From Antilocapra americana (lineage: Eukaryota > Chordata > Mammalia > Artiodactyla > Antilocapridae), in the NCBI GenBank assembly GCA_007570785.1, contig ML662465.1, positions 6,685,974-6,749,973 of the forward strand: 64,000 nt of DNA. The letters run 5' to 3'. Position 1 is the stretch's first letter; each line of letters begins with the position of its first letter. Below, piece by piece: positions 32,301 through 38,159 of this stretch. The position numbers and the translations under genes are program-made. Under the pieces are notes generated by a model. It had not been told where the DNA came from. It made no database searches and saw only the letters and a list, made by a program, of their open reading frames with translations.

Positions 32301-34953
32301 TGCATTAGACAGAATTAGATTCAATAGAGGATTCCAAAGGAACGGGCAGAGGAAGAGAGAGAGGGAAGAAGGGGGTGCAGTCCTGGGCCCCCACTTAGTA
32401 GCTTTGTGATGCTGGGCAAGCCATGCATCTCCTTCTTCACCAAACAGTGCTTAACAATGACTCTCATTTCTGCTCAGATTTGGTGGACAGAAGACTACAG
32501 TCCATGGAATCGCAAGGAGTTGGACTTGACTGAGTGACCATCACACACACAGGGGAGGTAACGAACAAATGGACAGTGAAAATAAACTGTTGCTGTCCTA
32601 TTCCAGCTAGACAGCATTGGGTGCCTTACATCTGTGCCTGAGGCCTGCTCACCCTCTGTTTCAAAAGGAAATTAGCGACTGTTAAAGTGTGAAAAACACT
32701 TAATAATTAGAGCAAACACTTAGTAGTGCTATCTTAATGTGACAAGCACTTAACATACATTATTTACGTCTGTGAAATAGGTTACATCAGTATTAACCTC
32801 ATTTACCTGACAAGGAAACTGAAGTACTGAGAATAAAGTAATTTGTTCAAAGTCACACAGCTAGTTAGTGATGGAGCTGGGATGCAGACCCAAGCAGTAT
32901 AGCCTGAATCATGCTCACAATCAGCATACTATATGGCCTTTAAATTACCACCAAACTCTGACTGTCTTTGTGAAGAATCGAAAGAGAACTGATTGAAAAG
33001 ACAACTTTCTCATTATGTCTCTCTGCTAATTAATGCCCCGGCTGTAATCTTAGCCCCAGCCCCACACTTAGGGAGCTGCTGCTCTGTGCCATATAACCAC
33101 TAGATGTCACTCTTCTCATCTTTCAGGACAACCACCTCCCTAGTTTGTAACAGAAACAGGTAGACTTCTCATTCACATTTTTCTTCCATTTTACTTGCAT
33201 TTGAAACGTTCCATCATGTTTTAGGACATGCATTTTATATTGTTAACATTTGAAGAGCTACTATTAAACACAGGCTTCCCTGGTGGCTCAGTGGTAAAGA
33301 ACCCACCTGCCAGTACAGGAGACTCGGGTTCAATCCCTGGATCAGGAAGATCCCCTGGAGAAGGGAATGGCAACCCACTCCAGTATTCTTGCCTGGGAAA
33401 TTCCATGGACAGAGGAGCTATGGAGTGGCAAAGGGTCGGACACGAATGAGTGATGGCGCACCATTAAACACATTATGGACTTGTGTGACATACTGATTAT
33501 GCACTAAAGGATGTGCTTGACATACAGAAGAGTAGTCTTTGCTGGGGCAATCCATCCTCTTTCCCACTGCAATTTGTTTGTGGGGTAAATGAGGCCCCGG
33601 TTGTGGCTGATAAGTAAGAGTGGTCTTTGTACACCTGGGAAGTCATGTATTTAATAAGAAATTAGGTGAAACAGATACTCATAGTGTATCAACATCTAAG
33701 GTCACTGAGAATGCTTCAGAATCTCCAGATTCTACTGACCTTTGTCCATTTCCTTTTAATTAAACTTGCTTTCCTGTTAGTGCCAATACTTGAGAAAAGT
33801 AAAACACAACTATTTTCCTGATTTTTTAATCACCAGCATTAAAATTGTATTGTTTTTGACTGATTATCATTTCAAAGGATTTTTGTTAAACTCTAGTATA
33901 GGTAGAGAGTTATGGGCCAGACTTGTGCTGACAACCCCCAATGACAATTGTTTCTACGGTAGAGTGAGCTGTGATAATCCACTCACCACCACGAGAAGAC
34001 AGCTCATCAACATGATGAGAGTCAGCCTAAGACCACAGTTTTGGTTATTCTAGAGGTTAATTCTCCTGCCATAACTCTCTCGCTCCAATAGCACTTCCTG
34101 AAACTGATTTTTCGATTTAGGTTTTTTAGGAAATCCTACAAGAAAAACAAATCTCAGGAAGGAGAATCGTAGAATTAAATTCCTTAGTCTTCAAGCTTTG
34201 ATAACAAGGACAGCATCTTCACACCCTCCTGAATATTTGATGATATGGCCAAGAAGGCTATACTATTTCTATAAATAGCATAGAGATTCTTTAGTAATTT
34301 TTAAAGACAGGAGACTAGAGATGAATTCTTAACTATTCCTGAGATCCCACATGAAGAAAGAAATGCCCAGAATTTAATGCATTCTGCATTCCCAGCTATG
34401 ATTTGTGAGCACGGCTGCTCAGCAGAAGCACTTATGGTTTTTACCAGTAAGTCCTGTGTCTGGTTAACATGCGTAACCAGGAGTCCATTGTCTAGCTTTT
34501 GGCCAAGTTCACTGATATTCTTCCGGTTCAACTGCTTCTTTGGATCTCTGTCATTGTTTCTCCTCATGCTACAAAACACAAAGTCATTTGATCAATGCCC
34601 TGGTCCTAGACATTGATGCCACACTATCAGGGCCTCCAGAAACATTTTTATTTCTGTGTAGTAACTGGGGAAATTTCTTGTGTAGATCTTGATAAAATGC
34701 GGCCTCCAAGTTCATAAGACATTTTATGTTATTGTTTTGGTAGTTAGGTAACTGAAGCCCTCAGATGTAAGATGATGCAATGACCATTTACCCAGTCTCA
34801 CTTAAAGGCATGTATTTCCCCCTCAACTCCCATGAAAAAAGTGTTGTTATTTTTGTTGCTTTCATTTGGAAAAATCAGAGAAGATACTTACCAATGATTT
34901 TCCAGAAATGTACTGTCTTGACCATGGAAGACGTTGCTAGTTTGTGTGGCCAT
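2286..34953 (-). CDS. VWA3A: VWA3A, 5' part of the gene: 20 coding exons, 716 codons
   Basis: This is von Willebrand factor A domain containing 3A, a large protein of poorly known function. It is reported mainly from testis and ciliated tissue, so a role in motile cilia is inference only. Twenty exons with GT..AG borders join in one frame: 2148 nt, 716 codons, no stop. Order in the protein: a leader; an E-D-W-L...K-K-L module (residues 78-91); VWA domain 1 (about 178-345, first MIDAS motif at D183); a second such module (412-424); VWA domain 2 (about 515-690, first MIDAS motif at D520). The human protein is close to 1,180 residues, as I recall it, with a third VWA domain; that part would lie beyond the left edge. 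Identity rests on recognised sequence and on the adjacent MOSMO. VWA3B is the only close alternative, and the neighbour argues against it. Phase continuity excludes missed exons unless their length is a multiple of three. Confidence 0.93.
2725..2945 (+). repeat. MIR SINE
   Basis: Diverged MIR: GACTCCGGGTTCAGTTCC, TACCTCTGTGCTCTGG, and the tail ATGGGGTAACAATCATAACC with GGTTATTGTGAGGAATGAAT. Confidence 0.75.
3177..3330 (-). mobile_element. L1 3'-UTR fragment
   Basis: Reverse complement of the artiodactyl L1 3' end: ATTGGAACAGAATTGCTTTA, TTTCTACTGTACAACAACA, ATATCCCCTCCCTGTTAAGC. Confidence 0.65.
3394..3589 (-). CDS. VWA3A: VWA3A coding exon 19, VWA domain 2
   Basis: Residues 628-692 plus one base. 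It includes [20 protein letters not shown], a cysteine-containing strand ([10 protein letters not shown]) and the closing segment [13 protein letters not shown]. Acceptor TGCCCACAG, donor GTGAGT. Confidence 0.94.
3795..3905 (-). mobile_element. MER5A-like hAT fragment
   Basis: GAGCTCATTAGAAATGCAG, CCTCAGGCCCCTGGG and TCTGCATTTGAACAACACTT fit MER5A, a non-autonomous hAT-Charlie element. Orientation is tentative. Confidence 0.55.
4012..4156 (-). CDS. VWA3A: VWA3A coding exon 18, VWA domain 2
   Basis: Residues 579-627. [20 protein letters not shown] is the G-G-T-N helix region. [14 protein letters not shown] has T619-G620-G621 where a metal-binding domain has T-D-G. Acceptor TGCCTCCCAG, donor GTGGGT. 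Confidence 0.93.
4342..4416 (-). CDS. VWA3A: VWA3A coding exon 17, VWA domain 2
   Basis: Residues 554-578 plus two bases ([20 protein letters not shown] and on). The correct frame is fixed by the joins GC|G to exon 16 and CG|G to exon 18. The long open frame over this interval is a different one and runs into a Bov-tA. Confidence 0.91.
4514..4706 (-). repeat. Bov-tA SINE
   Basis: Reverse-oriented ruminant tRNA-derived SINE: CGTGTCCGACTCTTTGTGAC at one end, the box B-like GGGATCGAACCCAGG in the middle, GCCACAAGGGAAGCCCC at the other end. It lies just right of VWA3A exon 17 and supplies a false extension of an open frame. Confidence 0.93.
4942..5132 (+). repeat. Bov-tA SINE
   Basis: GGGCTTCTCAGGTATCTCAG head, CCTGGTTCGATCCCTGGG box B, and the tail GTCCATGGGGTTGCAAAGAG. 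Confidence 0.93.
6248..6346 (+). pseudogene. U6 snRNA retropseudogene, 5' part of a U6-L1 chimera
   Basis: It matches U6 spliceosomal RNA from its first base (GTGCTTGTTTCAGTAGCACA against the U6 5' end), through TATACTAAAATTGGAAC and GATTAGCATGGCCCCTG. It has a 3-nt deletion after ACAGAG and a diverged 3' end. There is no U6 promoter evidence upstream, so it is not expected to be transcribed. An L1 3' end follows directly in the same orientation. Confidence 0.9.
6347..6535 (+). mobile_element. Artiodactyl L1 3' end fused to U6
   Basis: L1 3'-UTR sequence of the artiodactyl type: AGTACCTACTGTCTAGCACA, then TTGCTTTGCTGTACACCTGA and TAACATTACGTTGTAAATCA. The A-rich tail appears to resume at 7101-7117, past three later Bov-tA copies. 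Only about 190 nt of L1 is present. Confidence 0.8.
6536..6750 (-). repeat. Bov-tA SINE, copy 1 of a three-copy cluster
   Basis: Starts at a short (TG)n, then CTCAACTGTATCCGATTTTT, and ends GAGCCACCTGGGAAGCCC. CAGCTATG before and CAACTATG after it may be its target-site duplication in the L1 tail. Confidence 0.9.
6752..6983 (-). repeat. Bov-tA SINE, copy 2 of a three-copy cluster
   Basis: GTTGTGTCCGACTCTTTGCA to GAGCCACTAGGGAAGCC, same orientation as its neighbours. Confidence 0.92.
6984..7100 (-). repeat. Bov-tA SINE, partial copy 3 of the cluster
   Basis: Only the tRNA-proximal half is present: AATACTGGAGTGGGTAGCC to GAGCTACCAGGGGAGCACC. Confidence 0.88.
7118..8525. other. Intronic stretch, old L1 and L2 relics, no gene
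   Basis: VWA3A intron 16. The left end resembles the old L1 interrupted by the U6-L1 insertion. 7800-8400 reads like an L2 3' end (CATAAGTTCCTTGAGGACAG, then AATAAAAGTTTGTTAAATGA). Open frames of up to 155 codons here have no recognisable motif. Confidence 0.5.
8530..9240. repeat. AT-rich block interrupted by a Bov-tA
   Basis: Nearly pure A/T with many TATA and TAAA units at 8530-8815 and 9060-9240. The Bov-tA at 8816-9046 splits it. Confidence 0.85.
8816..9046 (+). repeat. Bov-tA SINE
   Basis: GGGCTTCCCAGGTGTTCCAG head; GTCAGGAAGATCCC centre; CAAAGAGTCAGACACGACTG tail. Confidence 0.93.
9579..9698 (-). CDS. VWA3A: VWA3A coding exon 16, start of VWA domain 2
   Basis: Residues 514-553 plus two bases. 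[20 protein letters not shown] opens the domain: D520 and S522 fit DxSxS, and position 524 is T rather than S. Acceptor TTCTTTTTAG, donor GTACGC. Confidence 0.94.
10180..10291 (+). repeat. MIR SINE, 5' half
   Basis: CCTTGGTTCAAGTCCCACTT and TTAGGCAAGTCACAGTACC. A Bov-tA follows immediately and the MIR resumes at 10513. Confidence 0.65.
10296..10512 (-). repeat. Bov-tA SINE inserted in a MIR
   Basis: CAGTCATGTCTGACTCTTTG to ACTTCACCACCTTGGAAGC. Confidence 0.92.
11357..11451 (-). CDS. VWA3A: VWA3A coding exon 15, helix before VWA domain 2
   Basis: Residues 483-513 plus two bases ([20 protein letters not shown] and on). It repeats the R-I-x-W-L pattern of exon 5 just before a VWA domain. Acceptor GTTTGCAG, donor GTAACT. 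Confidence 0.93.
11608..11932 (+). repeat. CHR-type tRNA SINE (long form)
   Basis: ACTTCCCTTGTGGTCCAGTG head; CACATGCCACAGGGCAACTA and CTACTGAGCTCCCACTCTGG body; ends AGATAAATAAATAAAAATTT. Cetartiodactyl-specific family. It lies just right of VWA3A exon 15. Confidence 0.9.
12224..12304 (-). CDS. VWA3A: VWA3A coding exon 14
   Basis: Residues 456-482 ([20 protein letters not shown] and on). It looks like a small beta-rich element between the K-K-L module and VWA domain 2. 27 codons, phase 0 at both ends, donor GTCAGT. Confidence 0.91.
12705..13210. repeat. Pyrimidine-rich degenerate CATC/TCCA simple repeat
   Basis: Scattered CCATCCATCCATCCATTC and CTTTCCATCC units on the plus strand, interrupted by a CHR-type SINE. 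The open frames here are low complexity. Confidence 0.7.
12845..12963 (-). repeat. CHR-type SINE (short form)
   Basis: Oligo(T) then TGCCTGTGGGATCTTAGTCC, GGGGATCGGACCCATGCCCC, ACCACCAGGGAAGTCCC. Confidence 0.88.
13646..13749 (-). CDS. VWA3A: VWA3A coding exon 13
   Basis: Residues 421-455 ([20 protein letters not shown] and on), completing the second W-L...K-K-L module. Acceptor TTTTTACAG, donor GTAACT. Confidence 0.92.
13858..13981 (-). CDS. VWA3A: VWA3A coding exon 12, second W-L...K-K-L module
   Basis: Residues 380-420 plus one base. It contains [20 protein letters not shown]413 pairs with W80 in exon 3. Two AGs lie back to back at the acceptor (CACAGAG). Only the second, 13982-13983, joins exon 11 in frame (MQE|VAKSS). 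Confidence 0.9.
14088..14293 (-). repeat. Bov-tA SINE
   Basis: GTTGTGTCTGACTCTTTGTG to GAGCCACCAGGGAAACCC. Confidence 0.92.
14294..14418 (-). repeat. Bov-tA SINE, partial tandem copy
   Basis: Second tRNA-proximal half directly abutting the previous copy: AATACTGGAGTGGGTAGCTT to GAGCTACCAGGGAAGCCC. Confidence 0.88.
14864..15085 (-). repeat. Bov-tA SINE with (GTT)n
   Basis: Five GTT units, then AGTCATGTCTGACTCTTTTG to TAGCCACCAGGGAAGCCC. Confidence 0.92.
15253..15372 (-). repeat. CHR-type SINE (short form)
   Basis: TTATTTTTGGCCTCGTCTTA, GACCAGAGATTGAATCTGGG. Its left side has a (TA)n and (CA)n run. Confidence 0.75.
15525..15690 (+). repeat. MIR SINE
   Basis: ACATGAGTTCAATTGAGACT, CTGTGATCGCAGGTAAATTA and TCATTTGTAAAATGGGGGTA. 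Confidence 0.75.
15776..16149 (+). mobile_element. BovB LINE, short 3' fragment with target duplication
   Basis: A 5'-truncated BovB ([30 protein letters not shown] relic) ending in CTGAACTGAACTGA. AGATAATCA occurs at 15767-15775 and again at 16150-16158, consistent with a 9-bp target-site duplication. Confidence 0.92.
16640..16800. other. Short CpG-rich patch in VWA3A intron 10
   Basis: Unusually GC- and CpG-rich for this window, with GGGGGCGGGGCC (an Sp1-type GC box) and CTGCTGCGCGTGCCGCCTCG. It ends next to exon 11. No transcript start can be shown. Confidence 0.5.
16805..16930 (-). CDS. VWA3A: VWA3A coding exon 11
   Basis: Residues 338-379, a linker after VWA domain 1 with a likely helix ([20 protein letters not shown]). 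42 codons, phase 0 at both ends, acceptor CCACCCCCAG, donor GTAAGT. It lies beside a short CpG-rich patch in the intron to its right. Confidence 0.9.
17160..17790 (+). mobile_element. Old L1 3' portion
   Basis: Typical mammalian L1 3' text: GGCGAACACATGGAGAATTG, CACAACCTAGCATTTCTACT, GACTGATGAATGGATAAACA, CAACATTGTGAGTATAAAAA. Inactive. Confidence 0.8.
17800..17943 (-). repeat. CHR-type SINE (short form)
   Basis: TTTATTTATTTATCTGGCTG, CAGAGATCAAACCCAGGCCC, ACCACCAGGGAAGTCCCT. Confidence 0.88.
18822..19032 (-). repeat. Bov-tA SINE
   Basis: CTCAGACGTGTCCAGCTCTT to GAGTGACCTGGGTAGCCC. Confidence 0.92.
19258..19323 (-). CDS. VWA3A: VWA3A coding exon 10, end of VWA domain 1
   Basis: Residues 316-337 ([20 protein letters not shown] and on): the terminal helix and final strand of VWA domain 1. 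[16 protein letters not shown] in exon 19 is the counterpart in domain 2. 22 codons, phase 0 at both ends. Confidence 0.9.
19534..19642 (-). CDS. VWA3A: VWA3A coding exon 9, VWA domain 1
   Basis: Residues 279-315 ([20 protein letters not shown] and on). I chose the upstream of two acceptor AGs (19643-19644) because only it keeps the frame. The downstream AG at 19638-19639 would create a TGA at the junction. Donor GTAAGT. Confidence 0.9.
19946..20071 (-). CDS. VWA3A: VWA3A coding exon 8, VWA domain 1
   Basis: Residues 237-278 plus two bases ([20 protein letters not shown], then LVTIMGSC across the junction). GSNLLQAL corresponds to the G-G-T-N helix of canonical VWA domains. M276-G277-S278 sits where a metal-binding domain has T-D-G. 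Donor GTAGGT, acceptor TTGCCTAG. Confidence 0.9.
20140..20265 (-). repeat. MIR SINE
   Basis: TTATAGATGAGGAAACTGAG followed by ACTTGCCCAAGG, reverse orientation. Confidence 0.75.
21050..21200 (-). repeat. MIR SINE
   Basis: CTACTGAGTGCCTTCTCCCT, CCAAGCACTTCCCATGCC, TCAGAGCTGGGATTCAAAGC. Confidence 0.7.
21340..21490 (+). repeat. MIR SINE
   Basis: TGAGTCTCAGTTTCCTCATC, CAAAATTAGGATAGTAATCC, CCTAACACATGGTGGATAAT. Confidence 0.72.
21545..21758 (-). repeat. Bov-tA SINE
   Basis: GTTGCATCTGATTCTTTGAG to GAGCCACCAGAGAAGAGC. Confidence 0.92.
22282..22388 (-). CDS. VWA3A: VWA3A coding exon 7, VWA domain 1
   Basis: Residues 202-236 plus two bases ([20 protein letters not shown] and on). It matches the second helix and strand of the VWA fold; [20 protein letters not shown] in exons 16-17 is the counterpart in domain 2. 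Donor GTGAGT, acceptor CCCACCAG. Confidence 0.92.
22960..23590 (+). mobile_element. Solo LTR of an endogenous retrovirus (class I-like)
   Basis: It has the order of LTR parts on the plus strand: a tandemly repeated segment in the U3-like part (GCTAATGACTATACAACAAC, then TACTAATGATTATATAACCA, each followed by ATCTTGCTCAAGG), a TATA-like TTTATAACC, an AATAAAAC signal near 23449, and a U5-like end with CACTGGCCACCTATCACTGG. No gag, pol or env is seen on either side, so it is a solo LTR. Borders are approximate and the family was not identified. Confidence 0.55.
24417..24515 (-). CDS. VWA3A: VWA3A coding exon 6, start of VWA domain 1
   Basis: Residues 169-201. The first beta strand, [10 protein letters not shown], has the MIDAS aspartate D183 and S185, but position 187, a second serine in the DxSxS consensus, is V. 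Exon of 33 codons, phase 0 at both ends, acceptor GATTTTAG, donor GTAAGT. Confidence 0.92.
24516..26900. other. Intronic stretch, L2 relic, no gene
   Basis: VWA3A intron 5. 25370-25930 reads like L2 (CATAAATTCCAAGAAAGTAG, then ACTCAAATAATATTTGTTCA). The rest is unique sequence without a supported exon. Confidence 0.5.
26908..27158 (+). repeat. CHR-type tRNA SINE (long form)
   Basis: GGACTTCCCTGGTGGTCCAG head; ACACGGGTTCAATCCCTGG; ends AAATAAATTAGAAGTAAATA. Confidence 0.92.
27190..27394 (-). repeat. Bov-tA SINE
   Basis: CGCTCAGTCGTGTCCAACTT to GAGCCACCAGGGAAGCC, back to back with the CHR SINE on its left. Confidence 0.92.
28204..28318 (-). CDS. VWA3A: VWA3A coding exon 5, helix before VWA domain 1
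   Basis: Residues 130-168. It ends in [16 protein letters not shown], the amphipathic segment just before VWA domain 1. The equivalent before domain 2 is [15 protein letters not shown] in exon 15. An acceptor AG lies at 28319-28320. A second AG two bases inside the exon is out of phase. Confidence 0.88.
28955..29455 (+). repeat. MIR SINE split by an AT-rich insert
   Basis: MIR 5' part at 28955-29090 (CATGGGCTCCATGATGAG, TAGCTATGTGACTTGGACAG), 3' part at about 29365-29455 (ATTAAATAAGATAATGTGTG, AATAAATGTTGGTTCTTGAT). The AT-rich 275 bp between them is foreign to MIR. Confidence 0.55.
29528..29662 (+). repeat. CHR-type SINE (short form)
   Basis: AAATCCCATGGTGGTCCAGT, GATCGATCCCTGGCTGGGGA, GAGGCCAAAAAAAG. 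Confidence 0.88.
29690..29878 (+). repeat. CHR-type SINE
   Basis: AGGACTTCCCTGGTGGTCTA to a 12-nt oligo(A). It lies in tandem with the previous SINE. Confidence 0.88.
30208..30285 (-). CDS. VWA3A: VWA3A coding exon 4
   Basis: Residues 104-129 plus two bases ([20 protein letters not shown] and on). Acceptor CTTCTTCAG, donor GTAAGT. Phase enters at 2 and leaves at 2, joining exon 5 as GA|A. Confidence 0.87.
30379..30503 (-). CDS. VWA3A: VWA3A coding exon 3, first W-L...K-K-L module
   Basis: Residues 63-103 plus two bases. It carries [20 protein letters not shown], with W80 and K89-K90-L91. The same pattern returns in exons 12-13. Acceptor TTTCACAG, donor GTAAGT. The 125-nt length restores the phase needed by exon 4 (CT|G). 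No long open frame marks this exon, so it was found from splice signals and phase. Confidence 0.88.
32490..32552 (+). repeat. Bov-tA tail fragment
   Basis: TACAGTCCATGGAATCGCAA and GAGTTGGACTTGACTGAGTG only. Confidence 0.75.
32700..32905 (-). repeat. MIR SINE
   Basis: ACAAGCACTTAACATACATT, TGACAAGGAAACTGAAGTAC, GTCACACAGCTAGTTAGTGA. Confidence 0.8.
33273..33462 (+). repeat. Bov-tA SINE with 10-bp target duplication
   Basis: GGCTTCCCTGGTGGCTCAGT to GGTCGGACACGAATGAGTGA. ATTAAACACA occurs at 33263-33272 and at 33463-33472. Confidence 0.95.
34445..34568 (-). CDS. VWA3A: VWA3A coding exon 2
   Basis: Residues 21-62, basic and rich in N, K and Q. It contains the recognisable stretches [18 protein letters not shown] and VNQTQDLL. 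Acceptor TTTTGTAG, donor GTAAAA. It ends in phase 0 and joins exon 3 (RLQGDE). Confidence 0.88.
34892..34953 (-). CDS. VWA3A: VWA3A coding exon 1 (start codon)
   Basis: Residues 1-20 plus two bases. The ATG (34951-34953) is followed by G at +4 and is preceded in frame by TAA at 34972-34974 with no other ATG between, so it is the first possible start. The donor is GTAAGT. The split codon TG|C joins exon 2 in frame. A CCCTAG acceptor at 34980-34981 suggests that this exon also carries about 26 nt of 5' UTR and that a non-coding exon lies further upstream; I could not place that exon. The internal ATG (around 34923) is in the wrong phase for exon 2. Confidence 0.8.
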
Positions 34954-35144
34954 TATAAAAACATCCAGTGCTTATTTCCCTAGGGAGCAAAATAATACCA
35001 GAAAGGGATGAGTGCCACAACATGTCGATAGTGGCCTTGGAGGGCATCTGTATCAGCTCAGCTCTTCTTTAATTCATTCATTCAATAAGTCCTTATTGAA
35101 CGCCTACTTGATGCTGTGGATACAATGGTGAACAAGATGACAGA

Positions 35145-35340
35145 AGGTCTCTCAACTTCAGGGCTTCTGACTTTTTGGATGATTCTTTGTCTTGGGGTTG
35201 TCCTGTGCACTGAAGAATGCTCCACCTATCTATCAGATGCCAGGAGCATCCCTGCCCCTCGGGTTGTAACAACTAATAATGTCTCTAAGTGTGGCCTAAT
35301 GTCTCTGGGGAGCACAGTCATCCCCAGCTGACCATCACGG
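35145..35340 (-). mobile_element. MER20-like hAT element
   Basis: GGTTGTCCTGTGCACTGAAG, CTATCAGATGCCAGGAGCAT and TAACAACTAATAATGTCTCT fit MER20, a eutherian non-autonomous hAT element. Confidence 0.7.
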
Positions 35341-35399
35341 AGCTAGACATTGTCCTTGTCCTCCCAGAAAGAGAGACTGATGTTAAAAATTAAATATAG

Positions 35400-35699
35400 T
35401 AGGGGCTTCCCTTGGTGGCTCAGTGGTAAAGAATCTGCCTGCCAACGCAGAAGACACAGGTTCAACCCCTGGTCCAGGAAATTCCCACATGCCACAACTA
35501 CTGAGCCTGTGCTCTAGAGCCCAGAAAGCCACAAACACTGAGCTCTCGAGCCCAAGAGCCTGTGCTCCAAACAAGAGAAGCCACTGCAATGATAAGCCCT
35601 CGCACAGCAGCTAGAGAGTAGCCCCCGCTCGCCCAAACTAGAGAAAGCCTGTGCAGCAGTGAAGACCCAGCACAGCCAAATAAATAAATAAATAATTTA
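35400..35699 (+). repeat. CHR-type SINE (long form) with 15-bp target duplication
   Basis: GGGGCTTCCCTTGGTGGCTC to AAATAAATAAATAAATAATT. AAAAATTAAATATAG flanks it at 35385-35399 and 35700-35714. Confidence 0.94.
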
Positions 35700-35825
35700 A
35701 AAAATTAAATATAGGAATAACAAACCATGGAACATGTTATGAAGGAAGGATAGAGAGTAATCAGGAAAGGAATCTACTTTGCAGAGTAAGGTGGTCAGTG
35801 AAGGTGTCTTTTGAGCTTAGACTTT

Positions 35826-35946
35826 TTGTTGTTAATTTTTGGCCACACCCCATGGCATGTGGGCCCTTAGCTCGCCAACCAGGGATCTAACTCGTGCTCC
35901 CTGAACTGGAAGGTGGAGTCAACCAGTGGATCACCAGGGAAGGCCT
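35826..35946 (-). repeat. CHR-type SINE (short form) with target duplication
   Basis: TTGGCCACACCCCATGGCAT to TCACCAGGGAAGGCC. GAGCTTAGACTTT (35813-35825) and GAGCTTAGGCTTT (35947-35959) differ at one base. Confidence 0.92.
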
Positions 35947-36763
35947 GAGCTTAGGCTTTCTTGAAGGATGAAAAGGAGGTGGCCGTGTTAAGAGGATGGT
36001 GAAGTCTGGACTAGGCAGAGAGGACAGCAAGTGCCCATAACGATCAGAGGATGGAGAGTGGAGACGGAAAACATTAAGATGAGGCTGAGTTTTTCCTTTG
36101 ATAACTGCCTCTGCACTCAGAGGGTGGGTCCCTGCAGCTACTGCTCACAGCTTATGGAGTCAGTGGTAGACGTGGACCTGACAGATCAATCAGATCCTCT
36201 CTCTGGGAATTCAGAATGAAGAGCTGTGAGGCCAACATGTACATTCAGAAGCAGGGAGAGACCATCTTCAGAGCAAAGTTGAGGGCAGGGCCATTCCCTG
36301 CCTCGGTTTCCCTGGGGCCTTTCTCTCTCAGCTTCCTTCTCTCTCTGCTCCTTCCTAGTCTCTTTTGTAAGCTCACCTTCTCTACCTGAGCATTTTAAGT
36401 TGGTGTTCCTCAAGGCTAAACCATGCGGACAGTTCTCCTCTCACTTTTTCCTCTTTTCCTAGGCAAACATCTTTGTCCTTGGCTTCAACTCTCATCTGTA
36501 CATCAGTGACTCCCAGTTGTATGTCAAAAGCCCAGACCTCTCACTCTGACTCCAGACCTGTGTGTTCAATTACACTGGATATTTCTACCTGGAGCAACTT
36601 AAACGCAGCATGTCCAAGACTGAATTCAAATTTCCTACACACTAGCCTCTGGTCTTTGTCCTCCAACTTAGAGAAAAGAACCACCATTCATCCACTTATA
36701 TGAGTCAAAAATGAATTATTCTTGATACCTCATCCCCCATATCCACTCCATCATCTAATCTTG

Positions 36764-36879
36764 CTTTTTTTTGGCCATGCTGTGCCATATGCGAGATCTA
36801 ACTTCTGCCTCCAGAGATCGAACCTGTGCTCCCCTGCAATGGAAGCCAGAGCCCTAACCTCTGGACTGCCAGGAAGTCC
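36764..36879 (-). repeat. CHR-type SINE (short form) with 9-bp target duplication
   Basis: Oligo(T), GGCCATGCTGTGCCATATGC, GACTGCCAGGAAGTCC. CTAATCTTG at 36755-36763 and 36880-36888. Confidence 0.92.
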
Positions 36880-37071
36880 CTAATCTTGTAAATTTTACCT
36901 CTCTCAAATCTCACCACTTCTGTCTCCACTGACATTTCTCACATCCAGGCCGCTGTCACCTCCTCCATAGATGACCGCAGTAGATCCTAACTGGCCTCCC
37001 TATGTCCCCTCGGTTCTCCCATCTAATCTCTTCTCACTGAAGCCAGAGTGATTTTTTAAAAACAGAAATCC

Positions 37072-37192
37072 AGGACAGTCTCTGGTGAACTAGTAGTTAG
37101 GATATTGTGTGTTCACTGCCATGTCTGGGTTCAATCCCGGTCAGGGAACTAACATCCCACAAGGCATAAGTTGCGGCCAACCCCCGCCAGAG
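37072..37192 (+). repeat. CHR-type SINE, diverged
   Basis: ACAGTCTCTGGTGAACTAGT, GGGTTCAATCCCGGTCAGGG, TTGCGGCCAACCCCC. Confidence 0.78.
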
Positions 37193-37720
37193 ATCCAACG
37201 TCACACCCCCTCTTCTCCCTCTTGATTAAAACTGTTCAAAGTCTTCCCTTTATTTCTAGAATAAAGATTAAGATCATAACGATGGCATTTGAGGCTCACA
37301 GGCTCTGGCCACTGGCCACCTTCCTCTCCAGCTTTCCCGTTCCACCACCCTTCACCATGTCTGTATTCCACAGCTCCCCTTCCCCTTCAGACCCTGGAAT
37401 GCTGCACATTCCCTTTAGTCACAGGGCCTTTTCATGGGCTGGCTTTGCTCTGAACATTCTTTCCCTCCTTGCCCCCAGTCACTCATCCTTGACTCTTCAG
37501 CTCAAGCTTCATTTCTTCTGCGAAGTCTTCCCCACCATCCCACTCTATTCCAGGTTTCTTGTGTTATGTAGACTATCACAGAACTGTGCTCCTTTCTTTG
37601 AAAGTACTTCATTTAGAATAATACATTCATTAGTGTGATTTTTAAAAATTGGCATCTTTCTCCCATGAGACTATAATGAGAGCAGGGACTGGTAGACAGT
37701 AAATATTTTGAGGAGGGGAG
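37193..37720 (+). mobile_element. L2 LINE relic
   Basis: CTTCACCATGTCTGTATTCC-type text, GCTCAAGCTTCATTTCTTCT, and the end CATGAGACTATAATGAGAGC followed by AGGGACTGGTAG. A 155-codon open frame here has no recognised domain and is taken as a by-product. Confidence 0.55.
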
Positions 37721-37846
37721 GTAAATCTTGGTTCTTGAAGAACTGACCTCACTTACTGCCCTTGGGTTCCATTAGACACTTGTTCCTTCTATTTCCTCCC
37801 TTTTTGCAGGAATTCCTTCTAATTCCTCCCTTTTTGTTTTCTGCAT

Positions 37847-38009
37847 GCTAAGCCGCTTCAGCTGTGTCCGACTCTTTGTGACCCCTTGGACTGTAGCCTG
37901 CCAGGCTCCTCTGTCTGTGGCATACTCTAGGCAAGAGTACTGGAGTGGGTTGCTCTCCACTTCCCAACCCAGGGATCAGATCCATATCACTAGCGCCAGC
38001 TGGCAACTT
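37847..38009 (-). repeat. Bov-tA SINE, rearranged or truncated
   Basis: AGCCGCTTCAGCTGTGTCCG to GGGATCAGATCCATATCACT. The tRNA-like end is missing. A 20-nt oligo(A) lies about 30 bp to the right. Confidence 0.8.
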
Positions 38010-38159
38010 CATTTAGGTTTCTTGTTATTTGAAACCAAAAAAAAAAAAAAAAAAAAATTGCCTAAAACACAGCCAGTGGGAATCTCTAGATGGAGTCGAA
38101 GCTTAACATCGGAGTGGGTGTTCTCATGAAAACATTAAATAATTTAATGATGGTTCAGG

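Noticed and set aside
33090..33115. CTCF-like CCACTAGATGTCAC
   Set aside because: The G-rich half of the motif is missing.
37171..37638. 155-codon open frame on the plus strand
   Set aside because: Coincides with an L2 relic; pyrimidine-rich sequence favours long frames.
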